Shown here piece by piece: positions 50,475 to 62,667 of a DNA stretch of 64,000 nucleotides (the first letter of the stretch is position 1; each line of letters starts with the position of its first letter). A model generated the notes under the pieces. The model searched no databases. It was not told the DNA's origin and saw only the letters and a list, made by a program, of their open reading frames with translations. Origin of the DNA: Saccharofermentans sp. (lineage in GTDB: Bacteria > Bacillota > Clostridia > Saccharofermentanales > Saccharofermentanaceae); assembly GCA_016288885.1 (NCBI GenBank), contig JAEFAV010000005.1:17691-81690 (forward strand), written 5' to 3'. The translations under genes and the position numbers were made by a program.

Positions 50475-50549
50475 GCTTCACCTCAAACAGAAACTATTCT
50501 ATCATAAAAAAGCTGCAGGCGTTGTAGTGCCTTGTGATTTGTGAGACGC

Positions 50550-50645
50550 ACCGACCTAAGCAAGTGTTTTTTGAATTAGGTCGGTTGACGTGAGATTATC
50601 ACGGCAGCTTGTACCGACTTAATCATGAAAAATGTATTGGTCGGT
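50550..50645. repeat. Inverted-motif array C: ACCGACCTAA / TTAGGTCGGT
   Basis: ACCGACCTAA 50550, TTAGGTCGGT 50576 (+26), ACCGACTTAA 50613 (+37), ATTGGTCGGT 50636 (+23). Confidence 0.75.
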
Positions 50646-50668
50646 TTAGTGGGTAACGATATTCAAAA

Positions 50669-50702
50669 CAAAAGAGGCTGCCCCACCGGACAACCTCTTT
50701 AT
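50669..50702 (-). terminator. Rho-independent terminator for groEL
   Basis: Minus strand AAAGAGGTTGTCCggtGGGGCAGCCTCTTTTGTTTTG. Confidence 0.85.
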
Positions 50703-50765
50703 AGCTTTTAGAAAAGTGAGCAATTTGAATTTTTGCAATTTCCGTTTTTAATCTTCGAAAAGTGA

Positions 50766-50838
50766 GCAATATGATCATTTCGCAACCTCCGCACAAGCGC
50801 GTAGCGCGCGGAGGACCCGTTGCGAATGGTCATATTGC
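50766..50838. repeat. Long hairpin element between groEL stop and terminator
   Basis: GCAATATGATCATTTCGCAAC / GTTGCGAATGGTCATATTGC plus inner CCTCCGC / GCGGAGG. Confidence 0.85.
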
Positions 50839-50845
50839 GAACGCC

Positions 50846-52477
<1,632 letters not shown>

Positions 52478-52488
52478 TTAGAATCTGA

Positions 52489-52776
52489 TTAATCTTCTAC
52501 GATAGCTGCGATATCATCCTGGCGAACGATAATATACTCTTCACCGTCAAGCTTAACGTTTGTTCCGGCATAGTCACGGATGATAACCTTCTGACCAACC
52601 TGAACTTCCATCTTGATCTCGTTGCCGTCAACGATTCCGCCCGGACCGACTGCGATGATCTCTGCAATCTGAGGCTTCTGCTGAGCACCGGATGATAAGA
52701 TAATTCCGCTCTTTGTTGTCTCTTCTGCCTGAAGTTTCTTTACTACCACCTTATCTGCTAAGGGCTTAATTGTCAT
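52489..52776 (-). CDS. groS: Co-chaperonin GroES
   Basis: KPLADKVVVKKLQAEETTKSGIILSSGAQ; EYIIVRQDDIAAIVED. Confidence 0.98.
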   Translation of the reverse strand: MTIKPLADKVVVKKLQAEETTKSGIILSSGAQQKPQIAEIIAVGPGGIVDGNEIKMEVQVGQKVIIRDYAGTNVKLDGEEYIIVRQDDIAAIVED

Positions 52777-52807
52777 AAAAAAGACCTCCAATATAATGAA
52801 ATCGCGG

Positions 52808-52834
52808 TTAGCACTCTATTACCTTAAGTGCTAA
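52808..52834 (-). promoter_or_regulatory. CIRCE element (HrcA operator)
   Basis: TTAGCACTC-N9-AAGTGCTAA; one mismatch to TTAGCACTC-N9-GAGTGCTAA; just upstream of groES. Confidence 0.95.
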
Positions 52835-52929
52835 CCACAACAAAATATAATTCTTCTAACCAATACTGTCAATACGAAAATCAAAAAAAGTCAAAAACTT
52901 CCGCAGTTCGTTTTTTCCAAAAGAAAAAG

Positions 52930-53952
52930 TCAGTCGAAAAGGCCCTCGGGATTCATCGTCTGCCACTTCCAGCAGGATGAACACATCTCGTCGATTCCGT
53001 ATTTTGTCTTAAATCCGAGCAGTTCTTCGGCTTTCTTCGTAGAAGCGTAACTTACGGCAATGTCTCCGGGTCTTCTTGGTCCGAAAACATGCTTTATCTC
53101 ATGTCCGCATGCTTTCTCGAAAGCTTCTACCGCTTCGATTACTGATGTTCCCTTACCGGTGCCGAGGTTAAAGACACAGACGGATTCATCAGTCTTATCA
53201 AGATACTGGATCGCCTTAACGTGGCCAAGCGCAAGATCCACAACGTGAATGTAGTCTCGGATGCATGTTCCGTCAGGTGTGTTATAGTCAGTTCCGAAGA
53301 TGGTAAGACAATCGAGCGTGCCGCCTGCTACCTTCGAAATGTACGGGAAAAGATTATTTGGTATTCCCTTGGGATCCTCACCGATAAGACCGCTCTCATG
53401 TGCTCCTACCGGATTAAAATATCTGAGCAGACATATCTTCATCTCCGGATTTGCATTGGCAAAATCCTTTAAGATCTGCTCGAGCATCCACTTGGTCCAG
53501 CCGTATGGATTCGTGCATGTGCCGAGGGGGCTTTCCTCGGTAAAAGGCACATCCTCGCTCATTCCGTAAACCGTTGCGGATGAACTGAATACGAGCTTGT
53601 TTACGCCGAACTCTTTCATAAGTGTGCAGACAGCAATCATGCTGTCGATATTGTTGGAATAATATTCGAGCGGCATCCTTACGGATTCGCCGACTGCCTT
53701 AAGTCCAGCGAAATGAATGATACTGTCTATCTTGTTTTCCTGAAAAACTGTCCTTAAAGAATCAATGTCACAGCAATCAACGTTATAGAACTTAAATCTC
53801 TTTCCGGTTATCTTTTCAAGACGGTTCTGGACTTCCATCTTACTGTTGGAAAGGTTATCAGCGATGACTACGTCATAGTTATTTTCAAATAAAGAAATGA
53901 CGGTGTGTGAACCAATATAACCATTACCGCCGGTTACCAGTACTGTAGGCAT
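52930..53952 (-). CDS. galE: UDP-glucose 4-epimerase
   Basis: VTGGNGYIGSHTVISL, SSSATVYG, NPYGWTKWMLEQIL. Confidence 0.96.
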   Translation of the reverse strand: MPTVLVTGGNGYIGSHTVISLFENNYDVVIADNLSNSKMEVQNRLEKITGKRFKFYNVDCCDIDSLRTVFQENKIDSIIHFAGLKAVGESVRMPLEYYSNNIDSMIAVCTLMKEFGVNKLVFSSSATVYGMSEDVPFTEESPLGTCTNPYGWTKWMLEQILKDFANANPEMKICLLRYFNPVGAHESGLIGEDPKGIPNNLFPYISKVAGGTLDCLTIFGTDYNTPDGTCIRDYIHVVDLALGHVKAIQYLDKTDESVCVFNLGTGKGTSVIEAVEAFEKACGHEIKHVFGPRRPGDIAVSYASTKKAEELLGFKTKYGIDEMCSSCWKWQTMNPEGLFD

Positions 53953-54114
53953 ATAAAGCCTCCTTTGTGATTGATAATAATGATTTAACCATAAAAAACC
54001 GGAAAATATATCAATAAAATACTAATTCCTCATATTTGCACCATTTTAAAATGTTACGGAAATTCTTTTCATATAAAATAAATATGTAATTTCAAAATCA
54101 TATCGGAGAAAACA

Positions 54115-54855
54115 ATGAATAAACTTATCTACATAGCTGATGATGATGACAATATCAGAAATCTTCTTAAGACATTCCTTGAACGCGAAGGTTTTCACGT
54201 AACCGGTTTTTCCACAGGCGACAAGCTTTTCGAGACATTCTCGAATTCTCCTGCGGATCTCATAATCCTTGATGTAATGATGCCCGGACATGACGGTTTC
54301 TTTATCCTTAAAGAGATCAGAAAGACTTCAAACGTTCCCATCATCATGCTTACTGCCAAAGACAGCGATGCAGATTACATCCAGGGTCTTGATATGGGCA
54401 GTGATGACTATTTCACAAAGCCCTTCTCCCCTGTCAAGCTCGTTTCCAAGGTCAAGTCAATTTTAAAGAGACAGGAAGAGATCACAGGCAAGACCGGTGA
54501 TAAGCCTGATAATGACGCAGTATATGAATTTGCGGACATCGTTATCAACAGAAAGACAAAAGAGACTACGATGCAGGGCAAGCCCCTTCCGTTAACACCT
54601 AATGAATACCAGCTCCTTACATATCTCATCTCAAACAGGGACAGAGCCGTATCCAGAGCTGAACTGCTCGATAAGATCTGGGGTTATGAGACTCAGGTCG
54701 AGACAAGAGTCGCTGATGATACCGTCAAAAGATTAAGGAAGAAAATCAGTAAATCAGATGCTAAAATATCTACTATCTGGGGTTACGGCTTCAGACTGGT
54801 TAACAGGAACGATGAAGAATCTGATGATGACGATGACGGAGACATTCAAGACTGA
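54115..54855 (+). CDS. OmpR/PhoB-type response regulator
   Basis: IADDDDNIRNLLKTFLEREGF, ILDVMMPGHDGF, winged helix LTPNEYQLLTYL. Confidence 0.95.
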   Translation: MNKLIYIADDDDNIRNLLKTFLEREGFHVTGFSTGDKLFETFSNSPADLIILDVMMPGHDGFFILKEIRKTSNVPIIMLTAKDSDADYIQGLDMGSDDYFTKPFSPVKLVSKVKSILKRQEEITGKTGDKPDNDAVYEFADIVINRKTKETTMQGKPLPLTPNEYQLLTYLISNRDRAVSRAELLDKIWGYETQVETRVADDTVKRLRKKISKSDAKISTIWGYGFRLVNRNDEESDDDDDGDIQD

Positions 54856-56492
54856 TGAGTGAAAAACCGGATCAGGCACGGTTAAAATCAAAAAAGCCTA
54901 CAATAAATAAATCAGCAATCAGAATTCCGATCTCACTGCATTTCTATGCAGTTGAGATCATTGTAATCATTCTGGTTGTTTTTATTATCAACATCTACAT
55001 TCAGTCTATCGTAAAGAATTACATTGCCAACGAGTGTAATTCACGTCTCGATATCGCGGTCAACTCCACACAGAACTTTGCTGACGCATTTACTTCCCAG
55101 ATAGGCGCAGCAGATGATCTTACAGAGCAGAACATAAGGACATACCTTACCAATACTCTTGTTACTTCCGCCGACCTTTCCAACCAGGCGAGCATTGCTC
55201 TTTATACTTATGATGAAAGGACCGGAAGACAAATCGTCCTCTGGCCTACTGCCTATTACTCTACTTCTTATTTCAACAACGCCAATAAAGTAATCGATCT
55301 GGTAATCAAAGAAGAAGGATATAAGACCCTTAACAAGACTCAGACGATTGATATCGACGGAAATATCATCTACTACAGGACATTGAAATTCGAACTCGTT
55401 ACCACAGTCGTTAACGATAATGATGAGCCCGGCGTTACTGAGGATTCCAGGCAGTCTCAGGATAATACCAGTGAAAACATCGATCTCGAAAATTACTATC
55501 TCTGCATATACATCAACTCCAGATCTTACTATTCATTCATGGCTTCAATGACTCTTGCCCTGGTACAGGCTGCTCTTCTGGCCATAGTAATAGCTGGTCT
55601 TTTAAGTATCATGATGACTTATCCTCTTATCTTCTCTACCCAGAAGCTTTCAAGATTTGCCAAGCGTATTGCCAAGGGTGATCTGAAACCTGTCAGAGGA
55701 CATATCGTAAGTAAAGAACTTTCAGAATTGGGCGACGTCATGAACCAGATGGCGTATAAGCTTGAAGAATCCGATATCGAGCAGAAGACATTCTTCCAGA
55801 ATGCATCACATGAATTAAGGACTCCTCTTATGTCCATTCAGGGTTATGCCGAAGGCCTTAAGTACGGTGTTTTCGAGAGTGACGAAGACAGAGAGAATGC
55901 TATCAATGTCATTATCGATGAGACAGGCAGACTGTCAGGACTCGTTGAAAATCTCCTCTCCATTTCCAAGATGGACATGAGCCGCAGCGGCAATTATGAG
56001 GTCAAAAAGCAGAATATCAATGTCAACAAACTCTGCGACACTGTCATTGACCGTGTAAGAGGCAATTTCATACATGAGGACAAATCGATCATCAATCACA
56101 TTGGCGTTAAGAACCTATATGTTTACGGCAATGAGAACGACCTTATCAGATGCCTCGAAAACATCTTCTCCAACTGTCTGAGATATTGCAGGAATGCCGT
56201 AACTTTCAGGTGCCGCAGTGATGAGACAGGCTCACGGGTCATTTTCGAGATCTCTGATGACGGTCCCGGAATCGCTCCCGAAGTTCAGGAGCACTTATTC
56301 GAACGTTTTTCAAAAGGTTCTGACGGTAAGCACGGAATCGGTCTAGCGCTTGCCAAGGCTATCGCCGAAGAGCATAACGGCTCGATAAACGCACATAATA
56401 AAGATGAAGGCGGCGCATGCTTTGAGATCAGCATCCCTTTTGTCCGTCACAGAGACCAGCTCTCAAAGATCAATAACGACAGCACTAATTAA
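54855..56492 (+). CDS. Sensor histidine kinase
   Basis: HAMP region, FFQNASHELRTPLMSIQGYAEGLK, FSNCLRYCRNAV, DDGPGIAPEVQEHLFERFSKG. Confidence 0.95.
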   Translation: MSEKPDQARLKSKKPTINKSAIRIPISLHFYAVEIIVIILVVFIINIYIQSIVKNYIANECNSRLDIAVNSTQNFADAFTSQIGAADDLTEQNIRTYLTNTLVTSADLSNQASIALYTYDERTGRQIVLWPTAYYSTSYFNNANKVIDLVIKEEGYKTLNKTQTIDIDGNIIYYRTLKFELVTTVVNDNDEPGVTEDSRQSQDNTSENIDLENYYLCIYINSRSYYSFMASMTLALVQAALLAIVIAGLLSIMMTYPLIFSTQKLSRFAKRIAKGDLKPVRGHIVSKELSELGDVMNQMAYKLEESDIEQKTFFQNASHELRTPLMSIQGYAEGLKYGVFESDEDRENAINVIIDETGRLSGLVENLLSISKMDMSRSGNYEVKKQNINVNKLCDTVIDRVRGNFIHEDKSIINHIGVKNLYVYGNENDLIRCLENIFSNCLRYCRNAVTFRCRSDETGSRVIFEISDDGPGIAPEVQEHLFERFSKGSDGKHGIGLALAKAIAEEHNGSINAHNKDEGGACFEISIPFVRHRDQLSKINNDSTN

Positions 56493-56504
56493 ATCGGGTT
56501 GGTT

Positions 56505-57545
56505 TTACCTGAGATCCATATAACGCACTGCATTGAAGAATGCCGGCTTGCCTTCGAATCTGTCGGCAGTATCCTTCTGGAACTGCGTTTTCGCCATGTT
56601 GATCCTCATATAAGTGTTCTGAACGGAAAGCAATGCGTTTAAAGCATTTCCGATGGTAAGACATCTTCCCGTCATGATCAGACCCTGAAGCTTGTAAAGG
56701 ATCCTCGGATCAGTGAATTCGGGCGGTAATATGCAGTTGCTGAATCCGTTATAAAGGATGGTAAGCTCTGTGGAAAGCTCGCCAAGTCTTTCATACAATG
56801 ATTCGACCTTCTTTTTGTTATATTTCTTTTTAAGCGCAAACATTAAGATCAGGCCGGCACCGATAAGGATAATTACGCCTGCAGCGACAGAATACCCGAT
56901 AATAACATCTTTGTAATTGGCTGTAACTGCTGAATAAACAAACATCAGTCCGATAACGCAGATTATGATGCCCCATACCAAAGGCGCAACACTGGATCTG
57001 GAATATCTTACGATGTCAGTTTTGCATTTCTCATATTCCTGATATGTATCTACCTTCGGCGAAAAGTGATTGATCATCCTTGCGCATTCGTTAAGGTTCT
57101 TTTCCCTTTCAGCTGCATAATCAATATTCTGATAACCGGCAGGCTGTGCAAGATATCCATAGCCCTGAATACCACCGGTTGGCTGAAAGCCCGGCTGTGT
57201 TGGCATTGGCTGAGCGACAGGCTGAGCCATGGGTTGCTGAACGGGCTGTCCCATCATCGGCTGAGCGACGGGTTGAGTCATGGGTTGCTGAACAGGCTGT
57301 CCCATCATCGGCTGTACAGGTTGACCCATTGATTGCTGAAAGGGTTGTGCAACCGGTTGTGTAACAGGAGCCACTGGCTGTGCGAGCGGTTGCTGATATA
57401 CAGGTTGGGCAATTGGCTGTCCTATTGGAGCCATTGGCTGCTGAACCTGAGGTTGTGCCTGGGTTGTTATCTGATGCGGCTGGATATCCGGAGTGGCCGG
57501 ATCGCTTGAACCGGTTAACTGCCAATTATCATCAAAATCACTCAT
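56505..57545 (-). CDS. Hypothetical membrane protein with Gln/Pro/Met-rich N-terminal repeats
   Basis: QPVAQPMMGQPVQQPM repeats followed by two TM helices and a coiled region. Confidence 0.8.
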   Translation of the reverse strand: MSDFDDNWQLTGSSDPATPDIQPHQITTQAQPQVQQPMAPIGQPIAQPVYQQPLAQPVAPVTQPVAQPFQQSMGQPVQPMMGQPVQQPMTQPVAQPMMGQPVQQPMAQPVAQPMPTQPGFQPTGGIQGYGYLAQPAGYQNIDYAAEREKNLNECARMINHFSPKVDTYQEYEKCKTDIVRYSRSSVAPLVWGIIICVIGLMFVYSAVTANYKDVIIGYSVAAGVIILIGAGLILMFALKKKYNKKKVESLYERLGELSTELTILYNGFSNCILPPEFTDPRILYKLQGLIMTGRCLTIGNALNALLSVQNTYMRINMAKTQFQKDTADRFEGKPAFFNAVRYMDLR

Positions 57546-57616
57546 GTATCTTCCCCCGTTCCATAACACTAAAGATTATTCTATTACATTTTCGAGGATT
57601 ATCAAATTTGATCGCA

Positions 57617-57806
57617 TGTCTTTTTTTGAGAAAAAAAGTAATATAAAGATACAATTATGTCGAAAGTATATCTTTTTTACATAAGATAGTTCGAAAAAAG
57701 ATATAATTCATTTATTTGAGGATTATTCTCCTTACATCTTTCCTGAATATTTCGCTCATCAGACATATATATATCTTTTTTCTCTAAAAAGCGGAAGAAA
57801 AAGATA
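57617..57806. repeat. Inverted-motif array F: TATCTTTTTT / AAAAAAGATA
   Basis: T(A/G)TC starts 57617, 57669, 57772 each followed exactly 31 bp later by GATA (57648, 57700, 57803). Confidence 0.5.
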
Positions 57807-57832
57807 CTCTTAATAAATCCAAATTATATCAA

Positions 57833-57862
57833 CAAGGGCTGCCCTATCAGTGACAGCCCTTG
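57833..57862 (-). terminator. Hairpin terminator downstream of the TrpB-like gene
   Basis: CAAGGGCTG (57833-57841) / CAGCCCTTG (57854-57862); weak T-tract on the minus strand. Confidence 0.65.
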
Positions 57863-57888
57863 AAATATATACAACTGAATCTTTTCTA

Positions 57889-59253
57889 TCAGATCTTCGG
57901 GCACTTAGCCAAAGAAGCAGCGATGTCGTCATCTGTAGGAATGTAATCATCCATGACACCGTCATTGTACTTCTGATATGCAACGAGATCGAAATAACCT
58001 GTGCCGGTGAGACCGAATACGATGTTCTTTGCTTCGCCTGTCTCTTTGCACTTAAGAGCTTCGTCGATGGCAACCTTGATTGCGTGAGAGCTCTCAGGTG
58101 CAGGAAGGATACCTTCGACTCTTGCGAACTGCTCAGCAGCTGCGAATACGTCTGTCTGCTTAACAGATGTAGCCTTCATGAAGCCGTCATCATAGAGCTG
58201 AGAGAGGATCGTGCTCATGCCGTGATATCTGAGACCGCCGGCATGGTTAGGAGCAGGCATAAAGTCGCTGCCCAATGTGTACATCTTAGCGAGAGGACAA
58301 ACTCTTCCTGTGTCGCAGAAGTCATAAACGAATGAACCTCTTGTGAATGAAGGACAGGAAGCAGGCTCTACTGCGATGATCTCATACTGGTTCTCGCCTC
58401 TGAGCATCTCGCCTACGAAGGGTGAGATAAGACCGCCTAAGTTGGATCCGCCGCCTGCGCAGCCGATGATCATGTCAGCCTTAACGCCAACCTTATCAAG
58501 AGCTGCCTTTGTCTCAAGACCGATAACGGACTGATGGAGCAATACCTGGTTCAGAACTGAACCAAGCACATATCTGTAGCCTTCCTGTGTAGTAGCAGCT
58601 TCAACTGCCTCGGAAATTGCGCAACCCAAAGAACCGTCTGTTCCGGGGAATTCTTCATTGATCTTGCGGCCGATGTTTGTCTGCATTGAAGGAGAAGGAG
58701 TAACGGTAGCTCCGTATGTTCTCATGACTTCTCTTCTGAAAGGCTTCTGCTCATAAGAAACCTTAACCATGTAAACCTGGCAGTCAAGTCCGAAGTATGC
58801 TGTAGCCATGGAAAGAGCCGTACCCCACTGACCTGCACCTGTCTCTGTGGTAACACCCTTGAGGCCCTGCTTCTTAGCATAGTAAGCCTGGGCGATTGCA
58901 GAATTGAGCTTATGAGAACCGGAAGTGTTGTTTCCTTCGAATTTATAGTAGATGTGAGCAGGTGTACCGAGTGCTTTCTCGAGGCAATAAGCTCTTACGA
59001 GCGGAGAAGGTCTGTACATCTTATAAAAGTCGAGGACTTCGCCGGGGATATCGATCCACTTGTCATCGTTGTTCATTTCCTGCTTTGAAAGCTCTTCGCA
59101 GAAAATGGGATACAGATCCTCTGCCTTAAGAGGTTCGCCTGTTCCGGGGTTAAGAAGAGGAGCGGGCTTGGTCTTCATATCAGCACGTACGTTATACCAT
59201 GCTGTAGGGATCTCGTTCTCTGATAAATAGATCTTGTAAGGAATCTCGGACAT
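57889..59253 (-). CDS. TrpB-like PLP-dependent enzyme (TrpB2 type)
   Basis: FEGNNTSGSHKLNSAIAQAYYAKKQGLKGVTTETGAGQWGTALS, GCAGGGSNLGGL. Confidence 0.93.
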   Translation of the reverse strand: MSEIPYKIYLSENEIPTAWYNVRADMKTKPAPLLNPGTGEPLKAEDLYPIFCEELSKQEMNNDDKWIDIPGEVLDFYKMYRPSPLVRAYCLEKALGTPAHIYYKFEGNNTSGSHKLNSAIAQAYYAKKQGLKGVTTETGAGQWGTALSMATAYFGLDCQVYMVKVSYEQKPFRREVMRTYGATVTPSPSMQTNIGRKINEEFPGTDGSLGCAISEAVEAATTQEGYRYVLGSVLNQVLLHQSVIGLETKAALDKVGVKADMIIGCAGGGSNLGGLISPFVGEMLRGENQYEIIAVEPASCPSFTRGSFVYDFCDTGRVCPLAKMYTLGSDFMPAPNHAGGLRYHGMSTILSQLYDDGFMKATSVKQTDVFAAAEQFARVEGILPAPESSHAIKVAIDEALKCKETGEAKNIVFGLTGTGYFDLVAYQKYNDGVMDDYIPTDDDIAASLAKCPKI

Positions 59254-59335
59254 ATAAAGTCTCCCTTCGAAAAAATAAACTAGTTAATTTTACAACAATA
59301 ATTCGATTTTTGCATAAAAACACAAGATTGTAACA

Positions 59336-60352
59336 TCAAAAGTTTTTCTTGGCGTTTTCGAGCGTTTCAATGACTTTATCGCACCATTTGTCGAACTCGG
59401 GATCTTCTTTCATGCACTCTTTATGGTTAAGAATGTATTCCAAAGCGATCCTTACGCCTTTATGCAAAGGAACCGTGGTCTTAAGATCCGGAGCCAGACG
59501 CTTGATCTTGGAGTTATCGAAAGCAACTGATACGGCTTTGTCACCTGTAAGGCTTCCCTCGAAATCATATTCAGGTCCGAAAGCAGTAAGAAGTTCAGAA
59601 GATACATGATAAGCATTAAGCTCGACGCCCAATGCATCCGCGATGGTCTGATAGATCTGGTTCCAGGTAAGTACCTCATCACCCGTTATCTGGAAAGCTT
59701 CGCCGATCGCATGACGGTTTCCCATAAGGGCCGTATATCCGACTGCAAAGTCTTCATTGAAAGTAAGATGCCAGAGGGATTCACCGTCACCGTGAATGAT
59801 TACGGGTCTTCCCTCCATCATTCTCTTGATGACCTGCCATGAACCGTTCTTTCCGTGAACTCCCAAGGGAATGCTTCTCTCATCATAAGTGTGGCTTGGT
59901 CTTACAATGGTTACCGGGAAACCGTCTTCCCTGTATCTTTCCATTAAATAGTTTTCACACGCTATTTTGTTCCTTGAATATTCCCAATAAGGATTCGCAA
60001 GAGCGGTTCCCTCAGTTATCACATAACTTGCCGCAGGCTTGTTATATGCGGAAGCGGAACTGATATAGATATATTGCTTTGTCTTATCCTTGAAAATCCT
60101 GAAATCTCTTTCGACCTGGTCAACCGTAAATCCTATGAATTCGCCGACGCAGTCAAACTTCATGCTGCCAACTTCTTTTAGGACGGCTTCCTCATCATTT
60201 ATGTCGCATAGTATCTGATGGACATTTTCGGGAACAGTGTCTGCCCTGTTTCCGCGGTTTATGAGCCATACTTCCCATGAACTGTCTTTCGAAAGTCTTC
60301 TTACGATGGCACTGCTGATGGTGCCAGTTCCGCCGATGAATAATGCTTTCAT
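59336..60352 (-). CDS. NAD-dependent epimerase/dehydratase
   Basis: FIGGTGTISSAIVRRL, YISSASAYNKP. Confidence 0.9.
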   Translation of the reverse strand: MKALFIGGTGTISSAIVRRLSKDSSWEVWLINRGNRADTVPENVHQILCDINDEEAVLKEVGSMKFDCVGEFIGFTVDQVERDFRIFKDKTKQYIYISSASAYNKPAASYVITEGTALANPYWEYSRNKIACENYLMERYREDGFPVTIVRPSHTYDERSIPLGVHGKNGSWQVIKRMMEGRPVIIHGDGESLWHLTFNEDFAVGYTALMGNRHAIGEAFQITGDEVLTWNQIYQTIADALGVELNAYHVSSELLTAFGPEYDFEGSLTGDKAVSVAFDNSKIKRLAPDLKTTVPLHKGVRIALEYILNHKECMKEDPEFDKWCDKVIETLENAKKNF

Positions 60353-60508
60353 AGTAAATCTCCTTCTGATATCAGGGCATTTCAAAAATACAACAAGATT
60401 TTATCAAACTAAAGAACCGGACAATATCAAATACTGATATGTATTTACACATTTTCTTATATATTGTGATAAACTTCTGTCGATAAATTTTTATAAAAAG
60501 GTCGAAAA

Positions 60509-62666
<2,158 letters not shown>

Positions 62667-62667
62667 T

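Noticed and set aside
57066-57525. ORFs 57066-57332 (+), 57121-57525 (-), 57146-57364 (+)
   Set aside because: Alternative-frame readings of the Q/P-repeat coding region of the 56505-57545 gene.
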